NCBI GenBank assembly: GCA_910595855.1
Contig: CAJVCJ010000019.1
Location: 1-26,007, forward strand
From: Candidatus Thioglobus vulcanius
Lineage (GTDB): Bacteria > Pseudomonadota > Gammaproteobacteria > PS1 > Pseudothioglobaceae
Direction: 5' to 3'
Length of the DNA stretch: 26,007 nucleotides
Below are positions 7,609 through 16,277 of this stretch, one piece after another; the first letter of the stretch is position 1, and each line of letters starts with the position of its first letter. The translations under genes were made by a program, and so were the position numbers. The notes below the pieces were generated by a model that made no database searches, was not told the origin of the DNA, and saw only the letters and a program-made list of their open reading frames with translations.

Positions 7609-8247
7609 ATGAAGCTTATTCTTTTAGGTGCACCTGGTGCAGGCAAAGGTACTGTTGCAAAATTACTAACCAAAATTGATGGTTCAGTTCAAATTTCAAC
7701 AGGCGATATTTTACGTGGCGCAGTAGCAGCTGGTACAGAGCTAGGCAAGCAGGCACAAGCAGCAATGAAAGCTGGTGATTTAGTCTCTGACGATTTAATC
7801 ATGGGCATTATGGAAGAGCGCCTTCAAGAAGACGATTGCAAATCTGGCTATTTATTAGACGGCTTTCCACGCACAATTCCACAAGCAGAAGCTTTAAAAG
7901 CACTACTTGAAAAAATGGGCGAAAAGCTTGACGCTGCAGTTGAAATCGACGTTCCTAAAGATGTAATTCTTGATCGTTTAACAACGCGTCGTACTTGTGA
8001 AGATTGTGGTGCAATCTACAATGTTAAATCTAACCCGACAAAAGTAGACGGCGTATGTGACAAATGTGGCGGTGCTGCAGTTCAACGTGAAGATGAAACT
8101 GAAGAAGCAATCAGCAACCGTTTGAACGTTTATAACGACCAAACAGCTCCTCTAGTTGGCTTCTACAAAGAAGAAGGCTTGTTATTATCTGTTGATGCAA
8201 CTTCATCTCAATCGGTGCTTGATGCTATTCAAGCAAGAATCGGCTAA
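7609..8247 (+). CDS. adk: Adenylate kinase, zinc-type LID
   Basis: This 212-residue enzyme interconverts ATP plus AMP and two ADP. The P-loop is GAPGAGKGT (residues 7-15), the AMP-binding segment is QISTGDILRGAV, and DGFPRTIPQAE is the DGFPR motif. The LID carries Cys130, Cys133, Cys150 and Cys153 (CxxC-x16-CxxC), the zinc-binding arrangement of many bacterial kinases; E. coli Adk lacks these cysteines and has a hydrogen-bond network instead. The ATG at 7609 with AAGGAA upstream is chosen. An in-frame extension to 7549 is rejected because it crosses the leader hairpin and does not resemble Adk. Confidence 0.97.
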   Translation: MKLILLGAPGAGKGTVAKLLTKIDGSVQISTGDILRGAVAAGTELGKQAQAAMKAGDLVSDDLIMGIMEERLQEDDCKSGYLLDGFPRTIPQAEALKALLEKMGEKLDAAVEIDVPKDVILDRLTTRRTCEDCGAIYNVKSNPTKVDGVCDKCGGAAVQREDETEEAISNRLNVYNDQTAPLVGFYKEEGLLLSVDATSSQSVLDAIQARIG

Positions 8248-8290
8248 TAATTACTTTCTATTTGCTAGCCAAATAGACACAGTAGGCTTA

Positions 8291-8323
8291 AAACCTCAAG
8301 CGTAAAAGCGCTTGGGGTTTTTT
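8291..8323 (+). terminator. Intrinsic terminator of adk
   Basis: AACCTCAAGCG (8292-8302) and CGCTTGGGGTT (8309-8319) form an 11-pair stem with one G-U pair and a six-base loop, followed by a T-run to 8323. It lies 44 bases after the adk stop. Confidence 0.88.
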
Positions 8324-8328
8324 ATTGC

Positions 8329-8358
8329 TTGTTTGTATAGTCTGATATCACTTATAAT
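8329..8358 (+). promoter_or_regulatory. Candidate promoter of dsbD
   Basis: TTGTTT (8329-8334), an 18-base spacer and a perfect TATAAT (8353-8358). A strong ribosome binding site AGGAGAG (8375-8381) lies before the ATG at 8387. The promoter immediately follows the adk terminator, so dsbD is an independent unit. Confidence 0.6.
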
Positions 8359-8386
8359 TACCATAATCATTGTGAGGAGAGATTTC

Positions 8387-10609
8387 ATGAAGCGTATTTT
8401 ATTGCCTTTATTTTTGCTGTTATTTTCAACTTTTACCCAAGCGGAAGGCGAGCTTTTACCTGCTGACGAAGCTTTTGCTTTTAAAGCAAAAGTTGTTAAT
8501 GATGAAATCATCCTAAGCTGGGATATTGCCGAGGGCTATTACCTTTATAAAGAAAAAATTAAAATTTCAAGTGATTTTTCAACAAGCCTTGGTGTGGCAA
8601 AATTCCCCCCTGCTAAAATTAAAAATGATGAATTTTTTGGCAAAATTGGCGTTTATCGTCACAACGTAAAAGTAGCCATCCCCATACTGAAGGGCGAGGC
8701 AAAATCATTGTTATTAAATATTACGTTTCAAGGCTGTGCTGATTTAGGTGTTTGCTATCCACCAATTACCAAAACTGCAGCGCTAGATATTAGCACCATG
8801 CAGTCACCCTCTATTGTCGACAATGCCCTTGATTTTTTCTCACAAGCTAAAGAAAGCACTCAATCTGTCATTGAAAAAATAACACCAATCTCTGATGAGC
8901 CTTTAGCTGCCGATAAAGCATTTAAATTTTCAGTCGATATACTTGATGCAAAAACTTTATTAATTGCCTGGGATATACATCCTGAATATTACCTTTACCA
9001 TGATAAATTCTTTATTAATGTCAAAGGCGCTGATATTGGCAACGTTAACTTTCCTAAAGGAAAAATTAAGGATGACCCTTTGTTTGGCAAGGTGCAAATT
9101 CACAAAGGGAAATTAGCTGTTGAAATACCCTTGCTTAATATTAGCAGTCAAAATATTACCTTTACGGCCAAATATCAAGGCTGCTGGACAGGGGGTATTT
9201 GCTACCCACCACAAGAAAAATATATAGATTTGGTGTTGCCAGTACAAGGTGCAATTAGCACATCAATCATAACACAGGGTGTGCCAAAAATACCTAACCA
9301 ACCAAGTGTTGAGCTAAATGAAACAGATAAAATCGCCGCCTTACTTCAACAGGACAATCTGTTCTGGATATTAGTTAGCTTCTTTGGCTTTGGCTTGTTA
9401 TTATCTCTAACGCCATGCGTATTCCCAATGATTCCAATTTTGTCAGGCATTATCGTTGGCCAAAAAGGCGAGGTTACAACTCGTAAAGCGCTTATTATGT
9501 CGATTGTTTTTGTTTTGGCAATGAGTGTGACTTATTCAATTGCTGGTATTCTTGCTGGCTATTTTGGCGAAAACCTACAAGTTTTATTCCAAACGCCTTG
9601 GATACTGGTGGTATTTAGCCTAATTTTTGTAGCCTTAGCCTTCTCTATGTTTGGCTATTACGACATTCAATTACCGTCTAGCCTACAAAGCAAAATCGCC
9701 AATATAAGTCACAAACAAGAGGGTGGTCATTTAATCGGTGTTGCAATTATGGGTTTCTTATCTGCATTAATTGTAGGTCCGTGCGTTGCACCACCACTGG
9801 CTGGTGCCTTAATCTATATTGGCCAAAGTGGCGATGCGCTACTTGGCGGCTTGTCATTATTTGTAATGAGCCTAGGAATGGGTGTGCCGCTAATCCTAAT
9901 TGGTGCTGGCGTGTCTAAATTACCACGTGCTGGCGGCTGGATGGACAACGTGAAATACGTTTTTGGTATTCTGATGCTTGCAGTTGCAATTTGGCTACTT
10001 GATCGTATCATTTCTGAAGTGGTGTCATTGATTCTATGGGCAGCATTATTTAGCATTGCCCCAATCGCTATGGGCGTTCTGAACAAGCTAGGTGATACGC
10101 CAAATGCTTGGTTAAGAATCTTTAAGGCCATTGGTTTATTGATTATGTTCTACGGTATTTTACTTTGGGGTTTGGTAGCTCGTGGTGGTGGTGACATGCT
10201 AGCACCATTATCAGGCTGGGGCGCATCCAACACTCAAGTTCAGCAAGTTCACGTTCAATTTGAGAAAATAAAAAGTATTGAAGATTTAGATAGGGTGTTA
10301 GTTCGCTCACAAAAAAACAATCAAATTGTAATGCTTGATTTTTATGCCGATTGGTGTATCTCTTGTAAAGAGCTTGAGCGCTTCGTGTTTTCTAATACTG
10401 TTGTAGTTGATGCCATGAAAAATGTCATTGCTTTGCAGGCTGATGTTACTGACAACGATGCAGTTGATAAAGCATTGATGGTCAAGTTTAATATTATTGG
10501 TCCACCGGGAATCTTATTCTTTAAAGATGGTGTTGAGCATCGTGGGCAACGTATTGTTGGTGAAATCAACGCACAAGGTTATCTTGAGCACCTGAATAAC
10601 GTCAAATAA
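8387..10609 (+). CDS. dsbD: Thiol:disulfide interchange protein DsbD with duplicated N-terminal domain
   Basis: DsbD carries electrons from cytoplasmic thioredoxin across the inner membrane to periplasmic thiol proteins. The 740-residue product starts with a signal peptide (MKRILLPLFLLLFSTFTQA). Two tandem DsbD-alpha domains follow, about residues 20-137 and 170-290, each with its own cysteine pair: Cys117/Cys123 in QGCADLGVCYPP and Cys266/Cys272 in QGCWTGGICYPP. The membrane domain (about 320-620) holds Cys344 (LTPCVFP) and Cys466 (GPCVAPP). The C-terminal thioredoxin domain has Cys657-Ile-Ser-Cys660 and a GPPG cis-proline loop. E. coli DsbD has one alpha domain and about 565 residues. The start at 8387 has the ribosome binding site and signal peptide; an earlier in-frame start lacks both. 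Confidence 0.95.
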   Translation: MKRILLPLFLLLFSTFTQAEGELLPADEAFAFKAKVVNDEIILSWDIAEGYYLYKEKIKISSDFSTSLGVAKFPPAKIKNDEFFGKIGVYRHNVKVAIPILKGEAKSLLLNITFQGCADLGVCYPPITKTAALDISTMQSPSIVDNALDFFSQAKESTQSVIEKITPISDEPLAADKAFKFSVDILDAKTLLIAWDIHPEYYLYHDKFFINVKGADIGNVNFPKGKIKDDPLFGKVQIHKGKLAVEIPLLNISSQNITFTAKYQGCWTGGICYPPQEKYIDLVLPVQGAISTSIITQGVPKIPNQPSVELNETDKIAALLQQDNLFWILVSFFGFGLLLSLTPCVFPMIPILSGIIVGQKGEVTTRKALIMSIVFVLAMSVTYSIAGILAGYFGENLQVLFQTPWILVVFSLIFVALAFSMFGYYDIQLPSSLQSKIANISHKQEGGHLIGVAIMGFLSALIVGPCVAPPLAGALIYIGQSGDALLGGLSLFVMSLGMGVPLILIGAGVSKLPRAGGWMDNVKYVFGILMLAVAIWLLDRIISEVVSLILWAALFSIAPIAMGVLNKLGDTPNAWLRIFKAIGLLIMFYGILLWGLVARGGGDMLAPLSGWGASNTQVQQVHVQFEKIKSIEDLDRVLVRSQKNNQIVMLDFYADWCISCKELERFVFSNTVVVDAMKNVIALQADVTDNDAVDKALMVKFNIIGPPGILFFKDGVEHRGQRIVGEINAQGYLEHLNNVK

Positions 10610-10646
10610 ACGTAAAACTTAGTCGCTAAAATCCTATCAAAAACGA

Positions 10647-10674
10647 TTAACATGCATGATGTTGGTGGTAAAAT
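10647..10674 (+). promoter_or_regulatory. Promoter of aroQ-accB-accC
   Basis: TTAACA (10647-10652, 5 of 6), a 16-base spacer and TAAAAT (10669-10674, 5 of 6), with TG one base before the -10 box, making an extended -10. The predicted start is close to 10681, leaving a leader of about 24 bases before the aroQ ATG. No terminator is visible between dsbD and this promoter. Confidence 0.62.
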
Positions 10675-10704
10675 CAGACTTATTTGAAACTTGTTATTAG
10701 CGCT

Positions 10705-11148
10705 ATGGATATCTTATTGCTCAATGGTCCAAATCTAAATATGCTCGGTACGCGTGAACCAGATCTTTATGGTGCGCAGACACTGGATGACATTGTTAAC
10801 AACTTAACACAATTGGCTGCAGATGCTGGCTTCAACCTTGAGCATCATCAGGATAATGCCGAAGCTGGATTAATTGAAAAAATCCATGCAGCGGCTAACA
10901 GCGCAACAAAATACATTATTATTAATCCAGCAGCCTTTACCCATACATCCGTTGCATTGCGTGATGCGTTATTGGCTGTTGGCATTGAATTTACTGAAAT
11001 ACACTTATCTAACGTTTATAAGCGTGAAGACTTTCGTAAAAAATCTTATTTTTCAGACATTGCGCAAGGGGTGATTTCTGGCTTTGGCGCTCAAGGCTAC
11101 GAATTCGCATTAAGTGCTGCAATCAAACACATTAAATCAAAGGGGTAG
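10705..11148 (+). CDS. aroQ: 3-dehydroquinate dehydratase, type II
   Basis: This shikimate-pathway enzyme converts 3-dehydroquinate to 3-dehydroshikimate. The 147-residue product has the type II signature at its start, ILLLNGPNLNMLGTREPDLYG, with the catalytic tyrosine in LYG. INPAAFTHTSVALRDAL and EIHLSNVYKREDFRKKSYFS follow and hold the catalytic histidine and substrate-binding residues. The ATG at 10705 is chosen because the family begins directly before ILLLNGPN; a TTG at 10684 would add seven unrelated residues. No good ribosome binding site is visible. It is followed after 5 bases by accB, and aroQ-accB-accC is a common proteobacterial cluster. Confidence 0.96.
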   Translation: MDILLLNGPNLNMLGTREPDLYGAQTLDDIVNNLTQLAADAGFNLEHHQDNAEAGLIEKIHAAANSATKYIIINPAAFTHTSVALRDALLAVGIEFTEIHLSNVYKREDFRKKSYFSDIAQGVISGFGAQGYEFALSAAIKHIKSKG

Positions 11149-11153
11149 AAAAC

Positions 11154-11600
11154 ATGGATATTCGCAAAGTAAAAAAATTAATGGAATTGCTAGAACAATC
11201 TGGCATGGCAGAAATCGAGATTAATGAAGGTGAAGAGTCGGTTCGTATCTCGCGCTATGGCAATGCACCTATGGCTGCCCCTGTTGCTATGGCTGCCCCT
11301 GTTGCTATGGCTGCCCCTGTTGCAGCTGCCGATTCCGCAGTTGCTGATGCACCAGTAACTATTGACGGCCACCCGATCAGCTCTCCAATGGTAGGAACTT
11401 TCTACGGTTCAGCATCACCAACAACTGATGCGTTTGTTTCAATTGGTCAGCATGTTAACCAAGGTGATACAATCTGTATCGTTGAAGCAATGAAGATCAT
11501 GAATCAAATTGAAGCAGATCAATCAGGTACTGTAACTGAAATCTTATGCAAAGATGGCGATGCTATTGAATTTGGCCAAACGCTTGTTGTTATTCAATGA
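11154..11600 (+). CDS. accB: Biotin carboxyl carrier protein of acetyl-CoA carboxylase
   Basis: AccB carries biotin between the biotin carboxylase and carboxyltransferase in the first step of fatty-acid synthesis. The 148-residue protein has an N-terminal segment (about 1-38), a flexible Ala/Pro/Met linker (about 39-65) and a biotinyl domain ending in VEAMKIMNQIEADQSG, with Lys114 the expected biotinylated residue. SSPMVGTFY marks the start of the domain. The linker holds three head-to-tail copies of MAAPVA, encoded by an 18-base tandem repeat. An AAGGGG ribosome binding site overlaps the aroQ stop. Its own stop overlaps the accC start as ATGA. Confidence 0.97.
   Translation: MDIRKVKKLMELLEQSGMAEIEINEGEESVRISRYGNAPMAAPVAMAAPVAMAAPVAAADSAVADAPVTIDGHPISSPMVGTFYGSASPTTDAFVSIGQHVNQGDTICIVEAMKIMNQIEADQSGTVTEILCKDGDAIEFGQTLVVIQ
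11271..11324 (+). repeat. 18-base tandem repeat, three copies, inside accB
   Basis: The unit ATGGCTGCCCCTGTTGCT occurs at 11271-11288, 11289-11306 and 11307-11324; the third copy differs only in its final base. It encodes MAAPVA three times in the flexible linker of AccB. Near identity at the DNA level, including third codon positions, points to recent slippage or homogenisation. Confidence 0.95.
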
Positions 11601-12958
11601 TTGCCTTAAATAAAATTCAAAAAGTTCTAATTGCTAATCGCGGTGAAATTGCGCTTAGAATTTTAAGAGCATGTAGAGAGCTTGGTATTAAAACCGTTGC
11701 CGTCTATTCAACGGCAGATAAAGATCTTAAACATGTACGATTAGCTGACGAAGCTGTTTGTATCGGCCCACCCTCTTCGGTTGATAGCTATTTAAATATC
11801 CCTGCACTGATTTCAGCGGCGGAAGTCACTCATGCAGATGCCATTCACCCTGGCTATGGGTTTTTATCAGAAAGCGCTGACTTTGCACAACGTGTTGAAG
11901 AGAGTGGCTTTATTTTTATTGGACCACATGCGCAAAATATTCGCGTCATGGGTGATAAAGTAGCTGCTATCGAAGCCATGCAAAAATCTGGCGTACCTTG
12001 TGTTCCGGGCTCAGATGGCGCTCTAGGCGAAAATCCAATTAAAAATATGGAGATTGCTCGAAATATTGGCTTGCCAATTATTATCAAGGCATCTGGTGGT
12101 GGTGGTGGTCGTGGCATGCAAGTAGTAGAAAATGAATCTGACTTGATTGCTGCTATCGAACTTGCCAAAAGTGAAGGACTGAGCTTTTTCGGCAATGCAG
12201 AAGTTTACATGGAGAAGTTTTTAACCACGCCACGTCATGTTGAAATTCAAATTTTGGCCGACGAGCACGGCAATGCAGTGCACCTTGGTGAGCGTGATTG
12301 CTCTATGCAACGTCGCCATCAAAAAGTAGTGGAAGAGGCGCCTGCTCCAGGTATCACACCAGAATTACGCAATGAAATTGGTAAAGTGTGTGCTGATGCT
12401 TGTAAGGCGATTAACTATCGTGGCGCAGGTACGTTTGAATTCTTGTTTGAAAATAATGAATTTTATTTCATTGAAATGAATACCCGTGTACAAGTTGAGC
12501 ATCCCGTTACTGAGATGATTACTGGAATCGATATTGTACGTGAGCAAATTTTAATTGCTGACGGACAAGAGTTATCCTTTACTCAAGATGATGTGGTGAT
12601 TAAAGGCCATGCAGTTGAATGTCGTATTAATGCCGAAGATCCTAACAACTTTATGCCGTCTCCAGGCAAGATTACCCAATACCATGTGGCTGGTGGATTA
12701 GGCGTTCGCGTTGATTCACATGTTTACAATGGCTACACGGTGCCACCGCATTACGATTCAATGATTGGCAAATTAATCACTTATTCAGATACGCGCCTTG
12801 GAGCGATTATCAAGATGCAAAATGCATTAAGCGAAATGGTCATTGACGGCATCAAAACTAATATCCCTTTACAAGCACGCATCATGGAGGATGAGGTGTT
12901 TCAAAAAGGCGGCATGAATATTCATTATCTTGAAAAGATGCTTGGCGACTCACACTAA
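11597..12958 (+). CDS. accC: Biotin carboxylase subunit of acetyl-CoA carboxylase
   Basis: AccC uses ATP and bicarbonate to carboxylate the biotin on AccB. The 453-residue protein shows KVLIANRGEIALRILRACRELG at the N-terminus, HPGYGFLSE, the ATP-grasp glycine loop KASGGGGGRGMQ, HVEIQILAD, and the catalytic end EMNTRVQVEHPVTE. The ATG overlaps the accB stop (ATGA), a sign of translational coupling that keeps the subunits balanced. It begins a few residues earlier than E. coli AccC (449 residues). Pyruvate or propionyl-CoA carboxylase subunits are related, but pairing with accB settles the role. Confidence 0.97.
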   Translation: MIALNKIQKVLIANRGEIALRILRACRELGIKTVAVYSTADKDLKHVRLADEAVCIGPPSSVDSYLNIPALISAAEVTHADAIHPGYGFLSESADFAQRVEESGFIFIGPHAQNIRVMGDKVAAIEAMQKSGVPCVPGSDGALGENPIKNMEIARNIGLPIIIKASGGGGGRGMQVVENESDLIAAIELAKSEGLSFFGNAEVYMEKFLTTPRHVEIQILADEHGNAVHLGERDCSMQRRHQKVVEEAPAPGITPELRNEIGKVCADACKAINYRGAGTFEFLFENNEFYFIEMNTRVQVEHPVTEMITGIDIVREQILIADGQELSFTQDDVVIKGHAVECRINAEDPNNFMPSPGKITQYHVAGGLGVRVDSHVYNGYTVPPHYDSMIGKLITYSDTRLGAIIKMQNALSEMVIDGIKTNIPLQARIMEDEVFQKGGMNIHYLEKMLGDSH

Positions 12959-12972
12959 CCTTTAAAAAAAAT

Positions 12973-14007
12973 ATGACGATTAAAGCAGGCATTATTGGTG
13001 GCACCGGCTATACCGGAATTGAGCTACTGAGATTACTTCATAACCACAAAGGTGTGGAAGTAATCGCTATCAGCTCTCGCTCGGAAGCAGGTCAATCAAT
13101 TGGTGAATTCTTTCCATCATTAGCAGGCCAAACGCAGTTAAGATTCACCGCACCTGATGACAAAATTCTAGATGAATGTGATGTGATTTTCTTTGCAACA
13201 CCACATGGTGTTGCAATGAAAACGGCTGGTGATTTTATCAAAAAAAGCATTAAGGTGATTGACTTGGGCCCAGATTTTCGTCTGCGCGATAAAGACGAAT
13301 ACGCACAATGGTATGGCTTGGATAATTTCCAAGACGATTTACTTGCCTCATCGGTATACGGCCTTTCTGAAATCAACCGTGCACAAATTAAAGATGCTCA
13401 GTTAATTGGAAACCCTGGTTGCTTTCCAACTACAGTTTTATTAGCACTTAAACCTTTGATTGAAAATAAATTGATCGATTTATCATCTATTATTGTTGAT
13501 TCAAAAACTGGTGTTAGCGGTGCAGGACGTGGCGCAAACCAAGCGATGCTATTATGTGAAACTAGTGAGTCTGTTAAGGCCTATGGTATAAGTGGCCATC
13601 GTCACTATCCAGAAATTAAACAAGAGTTAAGCTTACTGGCAGGCGGCAAACCCATTGGGCTAACTTTCATTCCACATCTGGTACCAATGATTCGCGGCAT
13701 GGAATCCACAATTTATGTGGACTTATTAGATACCGATGCTGATGTACAATCAATCCTTGAAAATGCCTATAAAGATGAGCACTTTGTTACCGTTCTTGGT
13801 GCGGGTGTTATTCCTGCAACACGAAACGTTAAATCGAGCAATTTCTGTCAAATTGCTGCACAAAAAACAGTTGGCGGAAAACTGGTCGTAACCTCTGTTA
13901 TTGATAATTTGGTCAAAGGAGCTTCTGGTCAGGCAATTCAAAATATGAATATTATGTTTGGCCTAGATGAAAAATCTGGCCTATCATCCATTGGCTTACT
14001 GCCTTAA
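12973..14007 (+). CDS. argC: N-acetyl-gamma-glutamyl-phosphate reductase
   Basis: ArgC makes N-acetylglutamate semialdehyde in arginine synthesis, using NADPH. The 344-residue protein starts with the Rossmann motif GIIGGTGYTGIELLRLL. The catalytic Cys150 lies in GNPGCFPTTVLLAL, and GISGHRHYPEI and FIPHLVPMIRGM carry the substrate-binding histidine region. Length is normal for the long bacterial form. It starts 14 bases after accC, with an A-rich run instead of a ribosome binding site. erpA follows after 15 bases, so it may be part of a long transcript from the aroQ promoter. Confidence 0.97.
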   Translation: MTIKAGIIGGTGYTGIELLRLLHNHKGVEVIAISSRSEAGQSIGEFFPSLAGQTQLRFTAPDDKILDECDVIFFATPHGVAMKTAGDFIKKSIKVIDLGPDFRLRDKDEYAQWYGLDNFQDDLLASSVYGLSEINRAQIKDAQLIGNPGCFPTTVLLALKPLIENKLIDLSSIIVDSKTGVSGAGRGANQAMLLCETSESVKAYGISGHRHYPEIKQELSLLAGGKPIGLTFIPHLVPMIRGMESTIYVDLLDTDADVQSILENAYKDEHFVTVLGAGVIPATRNVKSSNFCQIAAQKTVGGKLVVTSVIDNLVKGASGQAIQNMNIMFGLDEKSGLSSIGLLP

Positions 14008-14022
14008 ATATTAGGAGACATT

Positions 14023-14370
14023 ATGTCGGAAGTATTAGAACAAGCAGATATTATTTTTAGCGATAGTGCTGCTAAAAAAGTTTCAACATTAATCGAAGAA
14101 GAAAAAAACAACAATTTACGTCTACGTGTTTATATTACAGGTGGTGGCTGCTCTGGATTCTCTTACGGCTTTACTTTTGATGAGGAGCATAAAGAAGGTG
14201 ACTCAGGTGTTGAAAAAAACGGTGTACAGCTAGTTGTAGATCCAATGAGTTATCAGTATTTAATAGGTGCAACCGTTGACTACCTTGAAGATTTACAAGG
14301 TGCTCGTTTTATTATTCACAATCCAAACGCCAAAACCACGTGTGGTTGCGGATCATCTTTCTCAGTATAA
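14023..14370 (+). CDS. erpA: Iron-sulfur cluster insertion protein ErpA
   Basis: This 115-residue A-type carrier delivers Fe-S clusters to target proteins such as IspG and respiratory enzymes. The three cluster ligands are Cys43 (GGGCSGF), Cys107 and Cys109 (CGCGSSF), matching E. coli ErpA (42, 106, 108) in place and spacing. The N-terminal ITFSD-like stretch (IIFSDSAAKKV) also fits ErpA rather than IscA or SufA, though these share the fold. A clear ribosome binding site AGGAGA precedes the ATG. It lies between argC and citrate synthase, 15 bases from each. Confidence 0.92.
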   Translation: MSEVLEQADIIFSDSAAKKVSTLIEEEKNNNLRLRVYITGGGCSGFSYGFTFDEEHKEGDSGVEKNGVQLVVDPMSYQYLIGATVDYLEDLQGARFIIHNPNAKTTCGCGSSFSV

Positions 14371-14385
14371 ACACCCGCTCACATT

Positions 14386-15522
14386 ATGATTGAATATATA
14401 CCAGGGTTAGCAGGCGTACCGGCTACCGAATCATCCATTTCATCAATTGATGGGAAAAATGGAATCTTAGCCTATCGCGGATATTCTATTGAAGACTTGG
14501 CGAAAAATTCGTCATTTGAAGAGGTTTCCATGCTGCTTAGAGATGGCGAGCTTCCCAATGAAACTGATTTAGAAATCTTTCAATGTGTGCTGCATAAACG
14601 CTATGAAGTAAAACGTAACATTAGAGAAATGATGTGGGCACTGCCAGCAAATGGCCATCCGATGGATGTACTACAAACTGCAATTGCTGCCATGGCCACC
14701 TTTTATCCAGGTGCCGGCGCCAAAGATCCTGACTCTGCCTTTACCCAAAGTGCACTGACTAAAATTATCGCCAATATGAGCACACTGGTTGCCATGTGGG
14801 CAAGAATTAGCGCGGGTTATGACCCGATCCCACCTAGCAAAAACATGTCTTATGCGAAAAATTTCTTATACATGTCTTTTGGTGAAGAGCCAGATGAGGA
14901 CATTGTACAATTATTTGATGCGTGTTTAATTTTGCATGCTGAACATACAATTAATGCCAGTACCTTTTCAGCCATGGTCACTGCCTCTACCCTAGCAAAT
15001 CCTTTTGCCTCAATCTCGGCAGCAGTTGGCACACTAGCAGGATCGCTGCACGGTGGCGCTAACGAAGACGTACTTAAAATGTTAGATGAAATTGGCAACA
15101 AAAAAAATGCCCGCAGATATATTGAAAATCGCCTAAAAAATAAGCAAGTTATTTGGGGCATGGGCCATCGTGAATACAGCGTTAAAGATCCACGTGCAAA
15201 AATCTTACAAGAGATGATTGAGGCGTATATTAAAAAGGCCAATATCACTTTATCTGAGCGCTTTGAAACGGCGCTAGAGGTTGAGCGTGTTTGTGAAGAG
15301 CTACTCTCTTCTAAAGGTGTATTTCCAAATGTAGACTTCTATTCTGGCATTCTTTACTCTGAAATTTTCAAAATTCCAAAAGAGCACTTTACCCCAATCT
15401 TTGCTATGGCAAGATCTGCAGGTTGGACGGCACATTGGCATGAGCAAGTGGCGCATAATCGAATTTTTAGACCCACTCAAATTTACACAGGTAGTGACTT
15501 TAGGGCCTACCCAGCAAAATAA
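14386..15522 (+). CDS. gltA: Citrate synthase (short type)
   Basis: This 378-residue enzyme condenses acetyl-CoA with oxaloacetate. The catalytic residues are His222 (LHGGANEDV), His261 (GMGHREYSVKDPRA) and Asp317 (NVDFYSGILY). The N-terminus GLAGVPATESSISSIDGKNG and the compact length resemble the short dimeric citrate synthase/2-methylcitrate synthase group rather than the E. coli hexameric form (427 residues). A 2-methylcitrate synthase role is possible, but no other propionate genes are near. The ATG at 14386 is 15 bases after erpA and lacks a strong ribosome binding site. ubiE follows after 5 bases. Confidence 0.88.
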   Translation: MIEYIPGLAGVPATESSISSIDGKNGILAYRGYSIEDLAKNSSFEEVSMLLRDGELPNETDLEIFQCVLHKRYEVKRNIREMMWALPANGHPMDVLQTAIAAMATFYPGAGAKDPDSAFTQSALTKIIANMSTLVAMWARISAGYDPIPPSKNMSYAKNFLYMSFGEEPDEDIVQLFDACLILHAEHTINASTFSAMVTASTLANPFASISAAVGTLAGSLHGGANEDVLKMLDEIGNKKNARRYIENRLKNKQVIWGMGHREYSVKDPRAKILQEMIEAYIKKANITLSERFETALEVERVCEELLSSKGVFPNVDFYSGILYSEIFKIPKEHFTPIFAMARSAGWTAHWHEQVAHNRIFRPTQIYTGSDFRAYPAK

Positions 15523-15527
15523 AACTA

Positions 15528-16268
15528 ATGAACAATACTACGCATTTTGGCTTTAAAGACGTTGCCACTGAAGATAAACAAAATTTAGTTAAAGGTGTTT
15601 TTGACTCGGTTGCGAGTAAGTACGACCTAATGAACGACGTCTTGTCATTTGGCGCACACCGATTGTGGAAGCGTTATACCATTGCATCTTCAAATGTTAA
15701 AATAGGTGACAAAGTGCTAGATATTGCTGGCGGAACGGGCGACTTGGCAATTTCATTTCGTAAAAAAGTTGGTGAATCTGGCCATGTTATCTTATCGGAT
15801 ATCAACGCTGCGATGCTTGGTGAAGGTCGAAAAAACTTAATCAATAAGGGTGTGTTTGGCGTGGATTTCGTCCAGCTTAATGCCCAATATTTGCCCTTTG
15901 CTGACAACAGCTTTGATTGTGTTTCTATCGCTTTTGGCCTTAGAAATGTAACCGATAAAGATCAAGCGTTAAGTGAAATGTATCGAATACTTAAACCAGG
16001 CGGCTGCTTATTAATTTTAGAATTTTCGAAAACGGACTCTGAATTTCTTAAAAAATTCTATGACTTTTACTCATTCAATGTTATGCCAACACTCGGCGAG
16101 ATTATTGCAGATGACAAAGAATCTTACCAATACTTAGCTGAATCCATCCGCAAACACCCTGATCAAGAAACTTTAAAAGACATGGTGTTAAACGCAGGCT
16201 TTGGCTTTTGTGAATACCATAATCTCTCAGGTGGTATTGTTGCCTTACACAAAGGTATTAAAGTTTAG
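15528..16268 (+). CDS. ubiE: Ubiquinone/menaquinone C-methyltransferase UbiE
   Basis: UbiE is the SAM-dependent C-methyltransferase of ubiquinone (and menaquinone) synthesis. The 246-residue protein shows FDSVASKYDLMNDVLSFGAH and RLWKRY near its start. The SAM-binding motif I is VLDIAGGTGDLAISF, followed by FDCVSIAFGLRNVTD and LKPGGCLLILEFSK, all family signatures. Length matches E. coli UbiE (251). Genes ubiE, ubiJ and ubiB follow one another as in E. coli, giving three parts of the ubiquinone machinery as one unit. Quinone is the expected electron acceptor of the SQR at 2745-4028. Confidence 0.97.
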   Translation: MNNTTHFGFKDVATEDKQNLVKGVFDSVASKYDLMNDVLSFGAHRLWKRYTIASSNVKIGDKVLDIAGGTGDLAISFRKKVGESGHVILSDINAAMLGEGRKNLINKGVFGVDFVQLNAQYLPFADNSFDCVSIAFGLRNVTDKDQALSEMYRILKPGGCLLILEFSKTDSEFLKKFYDFYSFNVMPTLGEIIADDKESYQYLAESIRKHPDQETLKDMVLNAGFGFCEYHNLSGGIVALHKGIKV

Positions 16269-16277
16269 CCCCGTCTT

